DNA of 23,736 nt from JACQXM01 sp964569425 (GTDB lineage Bacteria > Planctomycetota > Phycisphaerae > UBA1845), in NCBI GenBank assembly GCA_964569425.1, contig CAZMVD010000058.1, positions 1 to 23,736 on the forward strand, read 5' to 3'. Of the stretch, positions 23,006-23,736 are shown piece by piece. Below the pieces are notes generated by a model. The model was not told the DNA's origin and searched no databases. It saw only the letters and a program-made list of their open reading frames with translations. Every line of letters begins with the position of its first letter. Positions within the stretch are counted from its first letter, which is position 1. Made by a program: the position numbers and the translations under genes.

Positions 23006-23736
23006 ATTCTTAATTCGCCGCCGGAGTAGCAGAAAGCCGGCGAAGGTGATCACGCCCGCGATGAACAGGGCGCCACCGACGCCGACGGTTGGTACCGGCG
23101 GGACGGGTTCGCGGAAGTCGTAGTCGATGTGTTGGGAGCCGGCGGCGTCGGTGAAGGTGAAGCGGGTGCGCTGGTTGTTGGGCAGGGGGCGATCGAGAAC
23201 GATTTCGACGGTGTCTACGTCGTCGGTCTCGCGGCGGCGGGTGGCCGTGACGATGGGGGCGGTGCCGCCGGTGACGGAGACGCTGATGTCATCGATGTAC
23301 ACATAGTTGGCCGCGTCGAAGGTGACGCGAAAGGTGGTGAAGCTGGTATAGCCTTGAGGCCCCAGTTGTCCCGCCGGCGGATCGACACTCACAATCTGCT
23401 CCCCGGAATCGATGGTGCCGTAACGCACGTAGTCCCACTCGTTGACCATGTTGGGTATCTCGTCGCCCAAGCAACCCCCGCGGCCACGAAGTTGGATAAA
23501 TGCAGCCCCGTTGTCACCCGAGTTTGGACCACTGTCAAGCAATACCTGTCCGTTGACCGAAGTTTGAAAGTTCTGTCCGTCTAGGCTCTCATACCGATAG
23601 GTGTGAAACTGAAACAGAGGTAGGTTCTCGATCACCTGATCCCCGCTTTGGGATATCGCGGCGTCGCCGTACATGTTCGTTGCTTCGTGCGTGCTCTTGT
23701 AATGCACGGCGAACTGGCCATCGCAACCAGAAAAGA
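22997..23736 (-). CDS. Surface protein with C-terminal membrane anchor (partial, N-terminus cut by window edge)
   Basis: The frame is open to the right edge, so 246 C-terminal codons are visible and the start is outside the window. The first part (about residues 20-145 of the visible piece) alternates short strands with aromatic and glycine residues, as in FHTYRYESLDGQNF and VNGQVLLDSG. This suggests a concanavalin-type (LamG-like) beta-sandwich. Later VYIDDISVSVTGG is the typical last strand of such folds. The protein ends with PVPTVGVGGALFIAGV, a hydrophobic segment and LLLRRRIKNGE, an anchor-plus-arginine tail like the PEP-CTERM/IPTL-CTERM class of sorting signals, although the defining PEP or IPTL residues are replaced by VPTVG. 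It is probably exported and processed at the cell surface. Confidence 0.7.
   Translation of the reverse strand, partial: FSGCDGQFAVHYKSTHEATNMYGDAAISQSGDQVIENLPLFQFHTYRYESLDGQNFQTSVNGQVLLDSGPNSGDNGAAFIQLRGRGGCLGDEIPNMVNEWDYVRYGTIDSGEQIVSVDPPAGQLGPQGYTSFTTFRVTFDAANYVYIDDISVSVTGGTAPIVTATRRRETDDVDTVEIVLDRPLPNNQRTRFTFTDAAGSQHIDYDFREPVPPVPTVGVGGALFIAGVITFAGFLLLRRRIKNGE

Overview
The window is GC-rich, almost free of mobile DNA, and carries 14 convincing protein genes, two of them cut by the window edges. Twelve are on the minus strand and two on the plus strand. Several things suggest a member of the Planctomycetota, perhaps of the Phycisphaerae type: a PilM fused to a PilN-like region, a YdjY-domain exported protein, large poorly conserved pilus-type proteins with one N-terminal membrane anchor, a soluble Hanks-type kinase, and a cell-surface protein with a C-terminal anchor. 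This assignment is inference; the window has no rRNA or other marker gene.

Positions 1-3764 (minus) hold housekeeping and signalling genes: thioredoxin reductase (3' end cut by the window edge), a soluble Ser/Thr kinase and cysteine synthase. Good sigma70-type promoters can be read upstream of the kinase (about 310 bases from its start codon) and of cysK. Positions 3940-5862 hold a large radical SAM protein of the cobalamin-binding type. Positions 5863-6772 hold at most one doubtful small frame.

Positions 6773-9094 are an accessory segment: a lipoprotein built from six copies of a roughly 22-residue repeat, then two divergently transcribed DUF2294 (MpsC-like) paralogues. The space between the paralogues contains a strong intrinsic terminator that sits upstream of the minus-strand gene, which suggests an attenuated leader or a small RNA.

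Positions 9217-20014 (minus) look like one long gene cluster in the order PilM/PilN-like fusion, PilO-like protein, a large unrecognised membrane-anchored protein in the PilP position, a PilQ/GspD-type secretin, a YdjY-domain exported protein and arabinose-5-phosphate isomerase. The order matches the classical pilMNOPQ alignment and secretin cassette of type IV pili, but only PilM and the secretin are recognisable by sequence. This is the most interesting part of the window.

Positions 20134-23736 hold a MtaB/MiaB-type tRNA methylthiotransferase (plus) with two low-complexity insertions, a YugP-type membrane zinc protease (minus), intergenic inverted and short tandem repeats, and the 3' end of a surface protein with a C-terminal membrane anchor (minus, cut by the right edge).
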